From Methanobacteriota archaeon (GTDB lineage Archaea; Thermoplasmatota; Poseidoniia; Poseidoniales; Thalassarchaeaceae), in assembly GCA_002713585.1 (NCBI GenBank), contig PATD01000047.1, forward strand, positions 1 to 39,331: DNA of 39,331 nt. The letters run 5' to 3'. Numbering within the stretch: position 1 is the first letter of the stretch; each line of letters begins with the position of its first letter. Made by a program: the position numbers and the translations under genes. Below are positions 32,815 to 39,331 of this stretch, one piece after another. The notes under the pieces are model-generated. The model ran no database searches. It worked only from the letters and a program-made list of their open reading frames with translations, and was not told the origin of the DNA.

Positions 32815-33101
32815 TGGAGGCGTTAACCGTTGAACGTGTCCAAGAAGCGATGGCTATCACTGATGCTGCACGGGCCAAGGCGACGCCACTCGTTGTTCCG
32901 GGAAGTCATGATGAGGAACGTCTGAATGACATGCTTCGGATGTGTGATGATTACCGTAAGGACGCCTCACATTTTCTTGAGGCAGGAGATCTTGTTCGTG
33001 CCTTTGGTGCGATATACTACGCTCATGCTTGGGTGGACGCAGGTGTGAGGATTGGATGGCTGGATGGGCATGGTGACGATGAGCTATTTACGCTACCATA
33101 A
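32814..33101 (+). CDS. DUF357 family protein
   Basis: A 95-residue helical protein of the archaeal DUF357 family, recognised from the pattern YRKDASHFLEAGDLVRAF followed by GAIYYAHAWVDAGVRIGWL (about 48-84). Homologues are small helical bundles of unknown biochemical function found widely in archaea. The ATG shares its first A with the stop codon of the propeller gene (TAATG). The gene ends abutting the convergent nitroreductase. Association with an AAA-like/winged-helix protein is the only functional hint available here. Confidence 0.82.
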   Translation: MEALTVERVQEAMAITDAARAKATPLVVPGSHDEERLNDMLRMCDDYRKDASHFLEAGDLVRAFGAIYYAHAWVDAGVRIGWLDGHGDDELFTLP

Positions 33102-33833
33102 TCACTGTTTTTCTGGTGCTATAATTTCTGATGGTTTAGGACGATTTGCGTTGAAAGAATTTATTTTTTCATTGCTTGGATAACCAAGGCAAATCCCGCA
33201 AAGTAATGAGTAATTTTTACTGATTTCAAACTCCTTGCGAACCGCATCTTCCCAAACTGCAACTGCGCCTTGTGGACATGTACCCAATCCTTTCGAATGA
33301 GCTGAAAGTATCAGGTTCTGCATGAATAACCCTGCATCAGAGGCTGAATATTTGCCTAATGATTTGTGTGTGAAAATAAACAACTCTACAGGTGCTCCAA
33401 AGAAATCATAATTCCTAGCCCAAGATTCATCACGGGCGTTTTTATCATCTCTGTCAATCCCAATAAATGAGAAAAAATCCTTGCCTTGATTTTTTGACCT
33501 ATTGACCAAATCTTTGTGATAGGGTCTCGTAATTATCCAATTACTCGTCGGTAATCCCTTTCGTTTAAGGACGGCTTTGATCTTTCCAAAAAAGCTATTT
33601 CGAGCATCTTTTATTGCCTCCCATCTTGAAAGGAAATCTTTCGAAAGTCGATCACGCACATCGCCTTTTGCAACGGCTACCTGAATGGGTCTAGTGTTAC
33701 TCCAACTAGGCGATGTGAGTCCATCAGTAATTATTTCTTCAATTATTTCATCAGAAACTGGAGTAGGTAAAAAATCACGTGTTGAACGGCGTGATGATAC
33801 AAATTCTTGAAAATTATTAGAATCAAAATCCAT
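33102..33833 (-). CDS. Nitroreductase family FMN-dependent oxidoreductase
   Basis: A 243-residue flavoprotein. FMN-binding RRSTRDFLPTPVSDEIIEEI (about 15-34) and SPSWSNTRPIQVAVAKGD (about 41-58) mark the family, as do the dimer-interface/FMN region GLFMQNLILSAHSKGLGTCP (about 168-187) and the C-terminal LLCGICLGYPSNEKINSF. The substrate is not predictable; the family reduces nitro compounds, quinones, flavins and enones. The coding sequence is visibly richer in A/T (many AAA, AAT, ATT codons) than the genes on both sides, which suggests recent acquisition. It sits where the conserved eS6-aIF2 gamma-PIN neighbourhood would continue. ATG 33833 has GGTGG about 9 bases upstream. Confidence 0.87.
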   Translation of the reverse strand: MDFDSNNFQEFVSSRRSTRDFLPTPVSDEIIEEIITDGLTSPSWSNTRPIQVAVAKGDVRDRLSKDFLSRWEAIKDARNSFFGKIKAVLKRKGLPTSNWIITRPYHKDLVNRSKNQGKDFFSFIGIDRDDKNARDESWARNYDFFGAPVELFIFTHKSLGKYSASDAGLFMQNLILSAHSKGLGTCPQGAVAVWEDAVRKEFEISKNYSLLCGICLGYPSNEKINSFNANRPKPSEIIAPEKQ

Positions 33834-33869
33834 ATTTTCAATCCACCGGACAATTTACGCTGCCATAAT

Positions 33870-34229
33870 TCAGTCTACGAGTCGCAGGCTACGGTCACGT
33901 ACTACTTCGAGATAGGCGCATCCTGCAGCGGTAAGCCGCCGTTTCAGAGCCTTATCCACTGTTAGTACGGGCGCATCTAGGCGTTGTGCAAGATGGACTA
34001 GAACATCATCGGTGTACCCCTCTTCTCCATCAATAATTGAGGCTCGAGTAGTGAGTAGGTCGAGAAGTAGGTCGTTACGTCCCTTTGCTAATCGTTCGAT
34101 TTCTTCTTTCGCTTGTGTAGGGAGAATCCATTTCGCTGGACCAATAGTACGTTCTATCTCAAGGTCGATATTGATTCGCGCATCAACGACAGCAACCCAG
34201 CCGCAGGCATCGATGAGAAGATTGGGCAC
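33870..34229 (-). CDS. PIN-domain ribonuclease-like protein (archaeal Utp24/Fcf1-like neighbour of aIF2 gamma)
   Basis: A 119-residue PIN domain. Acidic residues expected for metal binding are visible: LIDACGW (Asp7), KEEIERLAKG (about 41-50), EGYTDDVLVHLAQ (about 70-82, two Asp), and PVLTVDKALKRRL (Asp near 92). In many euryarchaea a PIN protein directly downstream of eS6 and aIF2 gamma is thought to act in rRNA processing like eukaryotic Utp24/Fcf1. The same position here supports that rather than a VapC toxin, and no antitoxin gene adjoins it. The GTG start is 4 bases after the aIF2 gamma stop, with GGGTGAG as ribosome-binding site. Confidence 0.82.
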   Translation of the reverse strand: MPNLLIDACGWVAVVDARINIDLEIERTIGPAKWILPTQAKEEIERLAKGRNDLLLDLLTTRASIIDGEEGYTDDVLVHLAQRLDAPVLTVDKALKRRLTAAGCAYLEVVRDRSLRLVD

Positions 34230-34233
34230 GGAC

Positions 34234-35466
34234 TCACCCGCTTATGGTGCCATGTCCGATGAGGCGCCATCGAGAATCAATTCGTCGGGAAAGTGTCACA
34301 CGGCTTGTGATTTCTGCACAGATGGGGAGTCGCAGAGTCAGCGTGGTCTTGCCCTTAGAGACCTTGGTCACGGTACCGACAGATGTGGCGGTTGAGGCGT
34401 TAATCATGAGCATCTCGCCGAGGGCAAGCGGCTTGACCATGTCCGCGCTTCCTTCGTCACCTGCAACCATTCTCTCAAGCAGGGTGAGATCGAGATTGAG
34501 TGAATCCCATACAGGAGGCATTTCCCCTTTCCGTGCCATCACCTGGCCACTTAGGTTGTCTGCTTTTGTCATGGTAGGGTCAAGGGGTGTTGCGATGCCA
34601 CAGAGTCCACCTGCGTGCATCTCACCAAGGTCCTTACCTCCTCCTTTCATTGAGATGATTCTTGTGTGGATTGGCTCCCAAGAATGCTTAGATCCCTTCG
34701 TTATCCGTCGTCCAGGTGCGATGACAACTTCATCGTCCACAGCAAAGGTTCCTTGGATAATCGAACCGCCGATTATACCTCCTTTGAGTTGACTTGGTCG
34801 AGCTCCTGGTCGGTTTATGTCGAATGACCGAGCAATCTGCATCACACCTTCCATTTCTCCGGTCCTATCAGGGGTTTGAATCCGATCTTCGATTGCCTCG
34901 ATGAGGATATCTAGATTTACATCATGATGTGCAGATACTGGAATAATCGGGGCACTCTCTGCAATAGTTCCCTTCACGAAGTCATTGATTTCCTGATGTG
35001 ATTCCATCGCACGTTCTCGGCTAACGAGGTCAATCTTGTTATGGACGATCACTATATTCTCGATACCTGCGATTTGTAGAGCCGCGAGGTGCTCACGGGT
35101 TTGTGGCTGCGGGCATGCTTCGTTAGCTGCGATTAGGAGAAGAGCTCCATCCATAATCGAGGCTCCAGAGATCATAACTGCCATCAGGGTCTCGTGACCG
35201 GGAGCATCAACGAATGAGATAGTTCTCTGGAGTTCCTTAGGCTCGTCTTTTCCACCATCTGGGCGCTTACCCATCGCATAGTGTTGGCCGTCATCGGTCC
35301 GATAGAACGCAGTGTCAGCATATCCAAGCTTGATTGAGATGCCACGTTTCCTTTCTTCAGAATGAGTATCTGTCCATGTACCCGAAAGTGCCCGCGTCAG
35401 CGTTGTTTTTCCATGGTCGACATGTCCCACAAGTCCGATATTGACCTCTGGCTGACGAGGTAGCAC
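34234..35466 (-). CDS. eif2g: Translation initiation factor aIF2 subunit gamma
   Basis: A GTPase delivering initiator Met-tRNA to the small ribosomal subunit. The 410 residues show G1 GHVDHGKTTL (14-23), G3 VDAPGHE (86-92), G4 HNKIDL (about 142-147), and the aIF2 gamma hallmarks ANEACPQPQTREHLAALQI, FDINRPG, GGIIGGSIIQG and SRRIDSRWRLIGHGTI at the C-terminus. Unusually, the region between GYAD (48-51) and the G3 motif has no cysteines at all; most archaeal and eukaryotic homologues carry a CxxC...CxxC zinc knuckle there. The start is GTG (an upstream ATG is out of frame). It lies 23 bases after eS6 in the same operon. Confidence 0.97.
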   Translation of the reverse strand: MLPRQPEVNIGLVGHVDHGKTTLTRALSGTWTDTHSEERKRGISIKLGYADTAFYRTDDGQHYAMGKRPDGGKDEPKELQRTISFVDAPGHETLMAVMISGASIMDGALLLIAANEACPQPQTREHLAALQIAGIENIVIVHNKIDLVSRERAMESHQEINDFVKGTIAESAPIIPVSAHHDVNLDILIEAIEDRIQTPDRTGEMEGVMQIARSFDINRPGARPSQLKGGIIGGSIIQGTFAVDDEVVIAPGRRITKGSKHSWEPIHTRIISMKGGGKDLGEMHAGGLCGIATPLDPTMTKADNLSGQVMARKGEMPPVWDSLNLDLTLLERMVAGDEGSADMVKPLALGEMLMINASTATSVGTVTKVSKGKTTLTLRLPICAEITSRVTLSRRIDSRWRLIGHGTISG

Positions 35467-35489
35467 GGACAGACTTCATCCACTCCAAG

Positions 35490-35981
35490 TCACTCGTCGC
35501 TGGATTCGCCGGCGCCGAAGATGTCGCCGAGGGCACGTGCTCCCTTGTCAACGACTGTGAGATTAATCTGGCGAGTGTCCACGGAAATCGTGTTACCTCG
35601 TAGGTTTCTGCGTCGGCGAATGCCGTCGTATTTGTAGCGGTAGACCTTCCCGTTCTTGCGAACGTAACGCTTCCCTTTGTAGCCAGTCCCCGGTCCGACA
35701 AGGACTGCGTTAACACCTGCACCGTGGAGATCCGGGCGCATTGGAGTTCCAGTCTTGTCACTACCGCCAGTGATGCGGAGGGTGTAGCCGTTCATGTCAT
35801 CATGGATGTTGATACCGGATACATCGTCTCCAATCTTCTTCCCAAGGAGTGCGTTGTAGTTATTCCCAGAGACCTCTGTTTGGTATGACGGAGAGTAAGT
35901 TCTCTTGTCTCCTTTCGCGTTCTCACGCTCCATTTTGGTCTTTGAGTCATTGACAACGGCCTTGAAGACTCGGTCCGACAT
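35490..35981 (-). CDS. rps6e: Small ribosomal subunit protein eS6
   Basis: A 163-residue archaeal homologue of eukaryotic S6. It starts FKAVVNDSKT and contains NALLGKKIGDDVSG (about 45-58), the family signature ITGGSDKTGTPMRPDLHG (about 70-87) and the basic KGKRYVRKNGKVYRYK-like region (about 101-116). The length exceeds the ~125-135 residues of many archaeal eS6 proteins because of C-terminal residues ending in an acidic GAGESSDE. ATG 35981 is chosen because GGTGAG lies 4 bases upstream; the GTG three codons earlier lies inside that site. Upstream partner of aIF2 gamma. Confidence 0.95.
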   Translation of the reverse strand: MSDRVFKAVVNDSKTKMERENAKGDKRTYSPSYQTEVSGNNYNALLGKKIGDDVSGINIHDDMNGYTLRITGGSDKTGTPMRPDLHGAGVNAVLVGPGTGYKGKRYVRKNGKVYRYKYDGIRRRRNLRGNTISVDTRQINLTVVDKGARALGDIFGAGESSDE

Positions 35982-36045
35982 TGTACTCACCGCAACTCGC
36001 CGACAATTGGCCCCTATAAGAGCGGTTCGCTACATTCGTAGATGC

Positions 36046-37230
36046 TCAATTAGCCTTTACATCCCGATTTAGTTCTTGTTCCAATCGTTTCTCTATGGTC
36101 GCGGGAAGGATGTTCATGGCCCGAATCAATGTGGTTCGACCGCGTCCCTGTAGGGCGTTTCCTGTCTGTGTTGAGACAAAGCCAATCTCCTCAAGTCGCT
36201 TGATATAACCCCAGAAGGAAGTATGTCCTCTCCTCTCCTTGTCGAATTCTTCGCATACAACATGGTAGAGTTTCTCCGCATCTCCGCTTGTCACAGTATC
36301 GGCTCTCCTTAGGCGACGGCACAGAGCAAGCAAAGCCATCTTCTGTTGGTCGGTGAGTCCATCGACCATATCTGGTTCAATACTAGCTGAAAGGCGAGTA
36401 CTGGGTTGAATGTCCTCGATAGTTATCTCGTTACGCCCCTCCTTCTCGGCTCTTCTGATGGAACTTTGGAGTAATTCGATGGCGTGTCGGGCGTCTCCTG
36501 TGCCAGCCGCGTAGCCGGAGATTCGAGATAGTGCCTCATCTGGGATACTACCTGGACGGCATGAAGCGGCGGATCTCTGTGTTACAATGGCGTGGAGCCC
36601 TTTCTCATCATAGGAGTCGAGGCGGACGCGATTACTTTGTCCGAATCTAGACTTGACGGCGGCTTCAAAGAGATGTACAATTGGTTCTTGACTTACAAGA
36701 ATCAGAGATAATGTTCCTGATTCATTGCGCCCCTCATCGATTCGGAGTAACTGATAGAGTAGATCATCCCCTTCCCTTAGCAGGAGAACACTGACTTCGT
36801 CGAGGACAAGTAGCATGTGACGTTCTGAACTGATTAGATTCCTCCTGATGCTCTGGATAATCTCACCTGGACTGAATCCCCGTTCAGGATGTCCGTGGTC
36901 TAATTGATGAGCGATTCGTTGTAGGACTTGAGAAGTTGTAGGGTGATTTCGACAGTTGATGTGGACTGGTTGTATTCTCCTCCTTCCATCTAAGTGTCTC
37001 ATTAGGTCCTCTGAGAATCTGCGCACAAGTACGGTTTTACCACTACCTACAGGGCCGGTGACTATCGCACATCCACTAGATTGTGCAGCGTCAATTCCGA
37101 GGAACATAGAGGCTAAATCTCCCAGTTGCTCGTCCCGGCCCACTAACTCTTGAGGAATCCAGTCAAACGATAGAGGGTTAGGGTCGAGCAGAATCTTACC
37201 TGCTCCAATCCGGTCTAGATAGTCCGCCAT
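36046..37230 (-). CDS. orc1: Orc1/Cdc6-type replication initiator ATPase
   Basis: A 394-residue AAA+ protein of the archaeal Orc1/Cdc6 family, which binds replication origins and loads the MCM helicase. Features are IPQELVGRDEQLGDLASMF (about 25-43), Walker A GPVGSGKT (59-66), Walker B MLLVLDEVSVLL (139-150), sensor-1-like LSLILVSQEP (about 173-182), an AAA+ lid with AAGTGDARHAIELL (sensor-2 arginine) and a C-terminal winged helix (about 285-394; GYIKRLEEIGFVS). Initiator genes often lie beside origins, but the 76-base upstream gap shows no convincing origin-recognition boxes. No ribosome-binding site precedes the ATG. About 64 bases separate it from eS6. Confidence 0.92.
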   Translation of the reverse strand: MADYLDRIGAGKILLDPNPLSFDWIPQELVGRDEQLGDLASMFLGIDAAQSSGCAIVTGPVGSGKTVLVRRFSEDLMRHLDGRRRIQPVHINCRNHPTTSQVLQRIAHQLDHGHPERGFSPGEIIQSIRRNLISSERHMLLVLDEVSVLLLREGDDLLYQLLRIDEGRNESGTLSLILVSQEPIVHLFEAAVKSRFGQSNRVRLDSYDEKGLHAIVTQRSAASCRPGSIPDEALSRISGYAAGTGDARHAIELLQSSIRRAEKEGRNEITIEDIQPSTRLSASIEPDMVDGLTDQQKMALLALCRRLRRADTVTSGDAEKLYHVVCEEFDKERRGHTSFWGYIKRLEEIGFVSTQTGNALQGRGRTTLIRAMNILPATIEKRLEQELNRDVKAN

Positions 37231-37275
37231 TCAGGGTGAGGTTCTGCTCAGCCGTTCTTAGAGATATTGAGGTCC

Positions 37276-37284
37276 AAATTAAAT
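37276..37284 (+). promoter_or_regulatory. TATA-like box of the membrane protein gene at 37307
   Basis: AAATTAAAT is centred 27 bases before ATG 37307, the usual archaeal distance from TATA to transcription start. As there is no ribosome-binding site, this predicts a leaderless transcript. It lies in the 76-base gap shared with the divergent orc1 gene. Confidence 0.45.
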
Positions 37285-37306
37285 CCTGATTCTATTTGCC
37301 AGAAAT

Positions 37307-38797
37307 ATGACGTCTCTTGCTGAACATTATGCAAGAGCATTTGGCCCGGATCGTTTCTTTGGATTAGACATGGTCATAAATTGGATTGCGTTAGTGATTA
37401 TTGTATGGATCATTGGTCTTTCATATTTAGTGTTGAAGTCTGATTCAACAAATCTTCAAACTAGATTCGTGAGTATATTGCTGTTTTTTGAAGGCCTCAA
37501 AGGACTTTGGCAGGCCTCTAACATCGTCCCTTATTCATTTGAGTTTCAACAAATATGGGATGTGGTATGGATTCTAAAAATTGATGTTTTCATGATTGCA
37601 AACATTACCGCAGTAATCCTCTACTTATTATTCCCAGTATATTTTAGAATAAACGCATTGAAATTTATGTTTAATGAAAAAGTCCAGAGATTTGCATGGT
37701 GGATTGCCCCTATTATCGGAGTAATAACTTGGATTTTAATCAAGGACACTCCCCCGTTTATCCTAGAGAATGCGTCGTGGCTAAGTTGTTCAGCGGTTGG
37801 TGTTGAACCTGTTTTGCATGTTTGGTATGGCCAAATTACTGCCGAAGCAGAAAATATTCGAAGTTCAATTGGGCCGTGTCCGGCTGTATTTGATAGCCTT
37901 GTTAGTGATCAACGATTGGCACTTTGGTTCCTTACGCTTATAGGGACGCCGATATCGATTATTGCTTTGATTTTCATTAGGATTACGCTCAAACAAGGTG
38001 ATATCGATGGTGAGTATGTAATCCCCAAGCCATTTTACACGGGGTTCTTGGGTAAGGTTATTGCAAATACAATATTCTTCTCAACAATAGTGATATTCAT
38101 GCCTTTGATTAATGGAGGGCCTGCTGGATTCTTGGCTGTTTTAGAATGGAGATATATTGACCGGTCAATCATGGCGAATGTAAAATATTTCATTTGGACT
38201 CTTAATTTAGGGCTCCCCATTATTGCTGTTGGTTTCGAAGCTATGATGTTTGTATATGCGTCAACAAAAGATACTGTTCTCGGTATAGATGATAGATTGA
38301 GAAAAACATTTACCAACACAATTTTTACTGGTGTAGGGGCTATTTCCTTTATTGCTGCAAGTGAAATAATGGAAAATTTACTTGGATTTGGATTGATAGG
38401 AGGTGTTGTACTGGGTGTTGGTCTATTTGTAGCCAGAAAACCAGTAATTGGAATTCTTGATGGAATGTCTCATCGTCTTATTCCTTCTGAATTTAGTAAG
38501 CAAGAGGAAGAATATCTGAAATTATATACAGAATCAATTAGTGATGGTGAAATTACTGGAAATGAGAGAGTTTTGTTGAAAACTTTAGCTACAGCATACG
38601 GAATTACTAATCAGAGAATTGAAGAAATTGAAGGTAGTTTACCTAGACATGATACTGAAATTTCTTCTGAAAATAATGTGACTTTGTTGACCGAAATACC
38701 ACAACAATGGACTGATGATTCGGGGTATTCCTGGCGTAAATTTAGCGATGGCACTATTCAATGGTGGAATGGTACCACTTGGGATGATTACAAATGA
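37307..38797 (+). CDS. Polytopic membrane protein with TerB-like and Trp-rich C-terminal modules
   Basis: A 496-residue protein not assigned to a known family. About eight or nine hydrophobic segments lie between residues 20 and 385 (for example WIALVIIVWIIGLSYLVL, VDVFMIANITAVILYLL-like stretches, and GLIGGVVLGVGLFVA). A long loop around 150-200, probably extracytoplasmic, has two cysteines. The cytoplasmic tail holds a helical module (about 400-445; YTESISDGEITGNERVLL followed by KTLATAYGIT) resembling TerB/EF-hand-like stress domains. It ends in a short aromatic module (about 464-496; SWRKFSDGTIQWWNGTTW) like the small domains appended to many membrane proteins. A/T content is visibly high relative to the rest of the window. 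Function unknown; sensing or envelope stress is only a guess. Confidence 0.6.
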   Translation: MTSLAEHYARAFGPDRFFGLDMVINWIALVIIVWIIGLSYLVLKSDSTNLQTRFVSILLFFEGLKGLWQASNIVPYSFEFQQIWDVVWILKIDVFMIANITAVILYLLFPVYFRINALKFMFNEKVQRFAWWIAPIIGVITWILIKDTPPFILENASWLSCSAVGVEPVLHVWYGQITAEAENIRSSIGPCPAVFDSLVSDQRLALWFLTLIGTPISIIALIFIRITLKQGDIDGEYVIPKPFYTGFLGKVIANTIFFSTIVIFMPLINGGPAGFLAVLEWRYIDRSIMANVKYFIWTLNLGLPIIAVGFEAMMFVYASTKDTVLGIDDRLRKTFTNTIFTGVGAISFIAASEIMENLLGFGLIGGVVLGVGLFVARKPVIGILDGMSHRLIPSEFSKQEEEYLKLYTESISDGEITGNERVLLKTLATAYGITNQRIEEIEGSLPRHDTEISSENNVTLLTEIPQQWTDDSGYSWRKFSDGTIQWWNGTTWDDYK

Positions 38798-38800
38798 GGC

Positions 38801-39019
38801 ATGATTAGAATGTGGGATGCTATTTTGTGTCTGTTATTCGTTGTCTTTCTAGTGCTTTGGTTAGCAGGTAAGGGCGCATCTTTGAATGTATCCGAATCTC
38901 AGTTTTCTTACTCTAGTAACTCTGTAGTATCAAATGAAAGTGAAGGAATCTCTCTTGACCCGACAGATATCAGTGAGCCAGCCAATATGGCGATGTGGAT
39001 GGAGCTCGGAGAACTCTGA
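38801..39019 (+). CDS. Small single-helix membrane protein
   Basis: A 72-residue ORF: one hydrophobic helix at about 4-22 (WDAILCLLFVVFLVLWLAG), then a Ser/Asn/Glu-rich tail of about 50 residues that would lie outside the cell. It begins 3 bases after the stop of the polytopic protein and is likely co-transcribed. ATG 38801 is possible, but ATG 38810 (69 residues) is better spaced from the GAGGC at 38796-38800. No homologue recognised. It could be an accessory subunit or an ordinary small membrane protein. Confidence 0.5.
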   Translation: MIRMWDAILCLLFVVFLVLWLAGKGASLNVSESQFSYSSNSVVSNESEGISLDPTDISEPANMAMWMELGEL

Positions 39020-39040
39020 TTATCCACCTCTATACCATCG

Positions 39041-39049
39041 TTTTATTTT
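39041..39049 (+). terminator. Possible oligo-T terminator after the small membrane protein gene
   Basis: TTTTATTTT begins 21 bases after the stop codon in an otherwise non-coding 72-base gap, preceded by no stable hairpin. Archaeal RNA polymerase commonly terminates at such T tracts. It could equally serve as part of an A/T-rich promoter region for the next gene. Confidence 0.3.
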
Positions 39050-39091
39050 GCAAATATTGCTTCACCCCTCTCATTAATATAGGGGACAACC

Positions 39092-39331
39092 ATGGTCGAA
39101 TTTATGTTCGATAATTACCCCCCTGTAGAAGATGGATTCATCCGTTGTGCAACTGTCCAATCAGAAGCCATGCTAGCTAAATTGTTAGCCGAAGGAATTC
39201 ATCAACCATCAAGAATAGAAACAGACACGCATAGTAAGGAAACATCCGGCTGCTCATCTTGTGATGATTCTAATCAGTGGTGCAGGAGTGATGCATATAC
39301 ATGGATGTATGAACAGTGCGCATTACGTCTG
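39092..39331 (+). CDS. Hypothetical protein with cysteine cluster, 3'-truncated by the window edge
   Basis: An open frame from ATG 39092 to the last base (80 residues, no stop). AGGGGA at 39081-39086 serves as a plausible ribosome-binding site, and ATTAATAT (39073-39080) is TATA-like. Cysteines at 19, 54, 57, 64 and 76 include a CSSC followed by NQWC, which might bind metal. The start (FDNYPPVEDGFIRCATVQSE) is soluble, with no membrane segment. No family recognised. A/T-rich like the two preceding genes. Confidence 0.5.
   Translation, partial: MVEFMFDNYPPVEDGFIRCATVQSEAMLAKLLAEGIHQPSRIETDTHSKETSGCSSCDDSNQWCRSDAYTWMYEQCALRL

Noticed and set aside
33870-34229. PIN protein as a VapC toxin of a toxin-antitoxin pair
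   Set aside because: No small antitoxin gene adjoins it; it follows aIF2 gamma by 4 bases in the conserved position of the rRNA-processing PIN protein.
37231-37306. Replication origin beside orc1/cdc6
   Set aside because: The gap is only 76 bases, with no repeated origin-recognition-box-like elements and no A/T-rich unwinding region beyond a single TATA-like stretch. An origin may lie outside the window.
1-39331. CRISPR arrays, insertion sequences, integrases, rRNA and tRNA genes
   Set aside because: No regularly spaced repeats, transposase or integrase motifs, terminal inverted repeats or conserved RNA segments were seen on either strand by reading; a dedicated tRNA and repeat search would be decisive.

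Overview
The window looks like a chromosomal segment of a marine euryarchaeon, most probably of the Marine Group II / Poseidoniales type (Thermoplasmatota). That placement is an inference from the gene set: a complete archaeal A-type ATP synthase, archaeal isoprenoid-lipid enzymes, Orc1/Cdc6, ribosomal protein eS6, aIF2 gamma and DUF357 are all clearly archaeal, while a bacterial-type class II HMG-CoA reductase and an SMC-ScpA-ScpB condensin accompany them. No rRNA, tRNA, CRISPR array, insertion sequence or prophage gene was found. The sequence is almost wall-to-wall coding, and no gene-free stretch reaches 300 bases.

Layout. (1) 2-1909 (+): C-terminal part of a GspF/TadC-like platform protein and a TadA/CpaF-like secretion ATPase, the end of a type IV pilus or Tad-like locus. 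(2) 1910-4701 (-): a SAP-module protein and a protein that reads as a degenerate hydroxymethylbilane synthase (HemC). (3) 4774-7597: isoprenoid/lipid genes, with a polyprenyl diphosphate synthase and geranylgeranyl reductase on the + strand and a class I methyltransferase on the - strand. (4) 7720-16444 (+): ATP synthase operon in the order H-I-K-E-C-F-A-B-D. (5) 16525-22389: a large membrane protein resembling an M50/site-2 protease without its HExxH motif, then ketopantoate reductase, convergent L-aspartate oxidase (NadB), and a small membrane protein with a CxxC-x4-CxxC tail. (6) 22520-28097 (+): smc-scpA-scpB, tightly packed. (7) 28094-29389 (-): class II HMG-CoA reductase, divergent from (8) 29660-33101 (+), a three-gene translationally coupled cassette: degenerate AAA-like NTPase plus winged helix, beta-propeller, DUF357. 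(9) 33102-37230 (-): orc1/cdc6, eS6, aIF2 gamma, PIN protein, and an A/T-rich nitroreductase. (10) 37307-39331 (+): A/T-rich accessory genes, namely a polytopic membrane protein with TerB-like and Trp-rich C-terminal modules, a one-helix membrane protein, and a Cys-containing ORF that runs off the end.

Working together: HMG-CoA reductase feeds the mevalonate pathway, whose isoprenoid products are elongated by the prenyl synthase and saturated by the geranylgeranyl reductase to make archaeal lipids. The ATP synthase supplies ATP. SMC-ScpAB and Orc1 serve chromosome segregation and replication. eS6, aIF2 gamma and the PIN protein serve translation and rRNA maturation.

The most interesting signals are several apparent pseudoenzymes (HemC-like, S2P-like, AAA-like) with key catalytic residues replaced. 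The best candidate for an undescribed system is the AAA-wHTH / propeller / DUF357 cassette, which has three helically phased GTGAAT repeats just upstream of a TATA-like box. An aIF2 gamma without zinc-knuckle cysteines is also notable.
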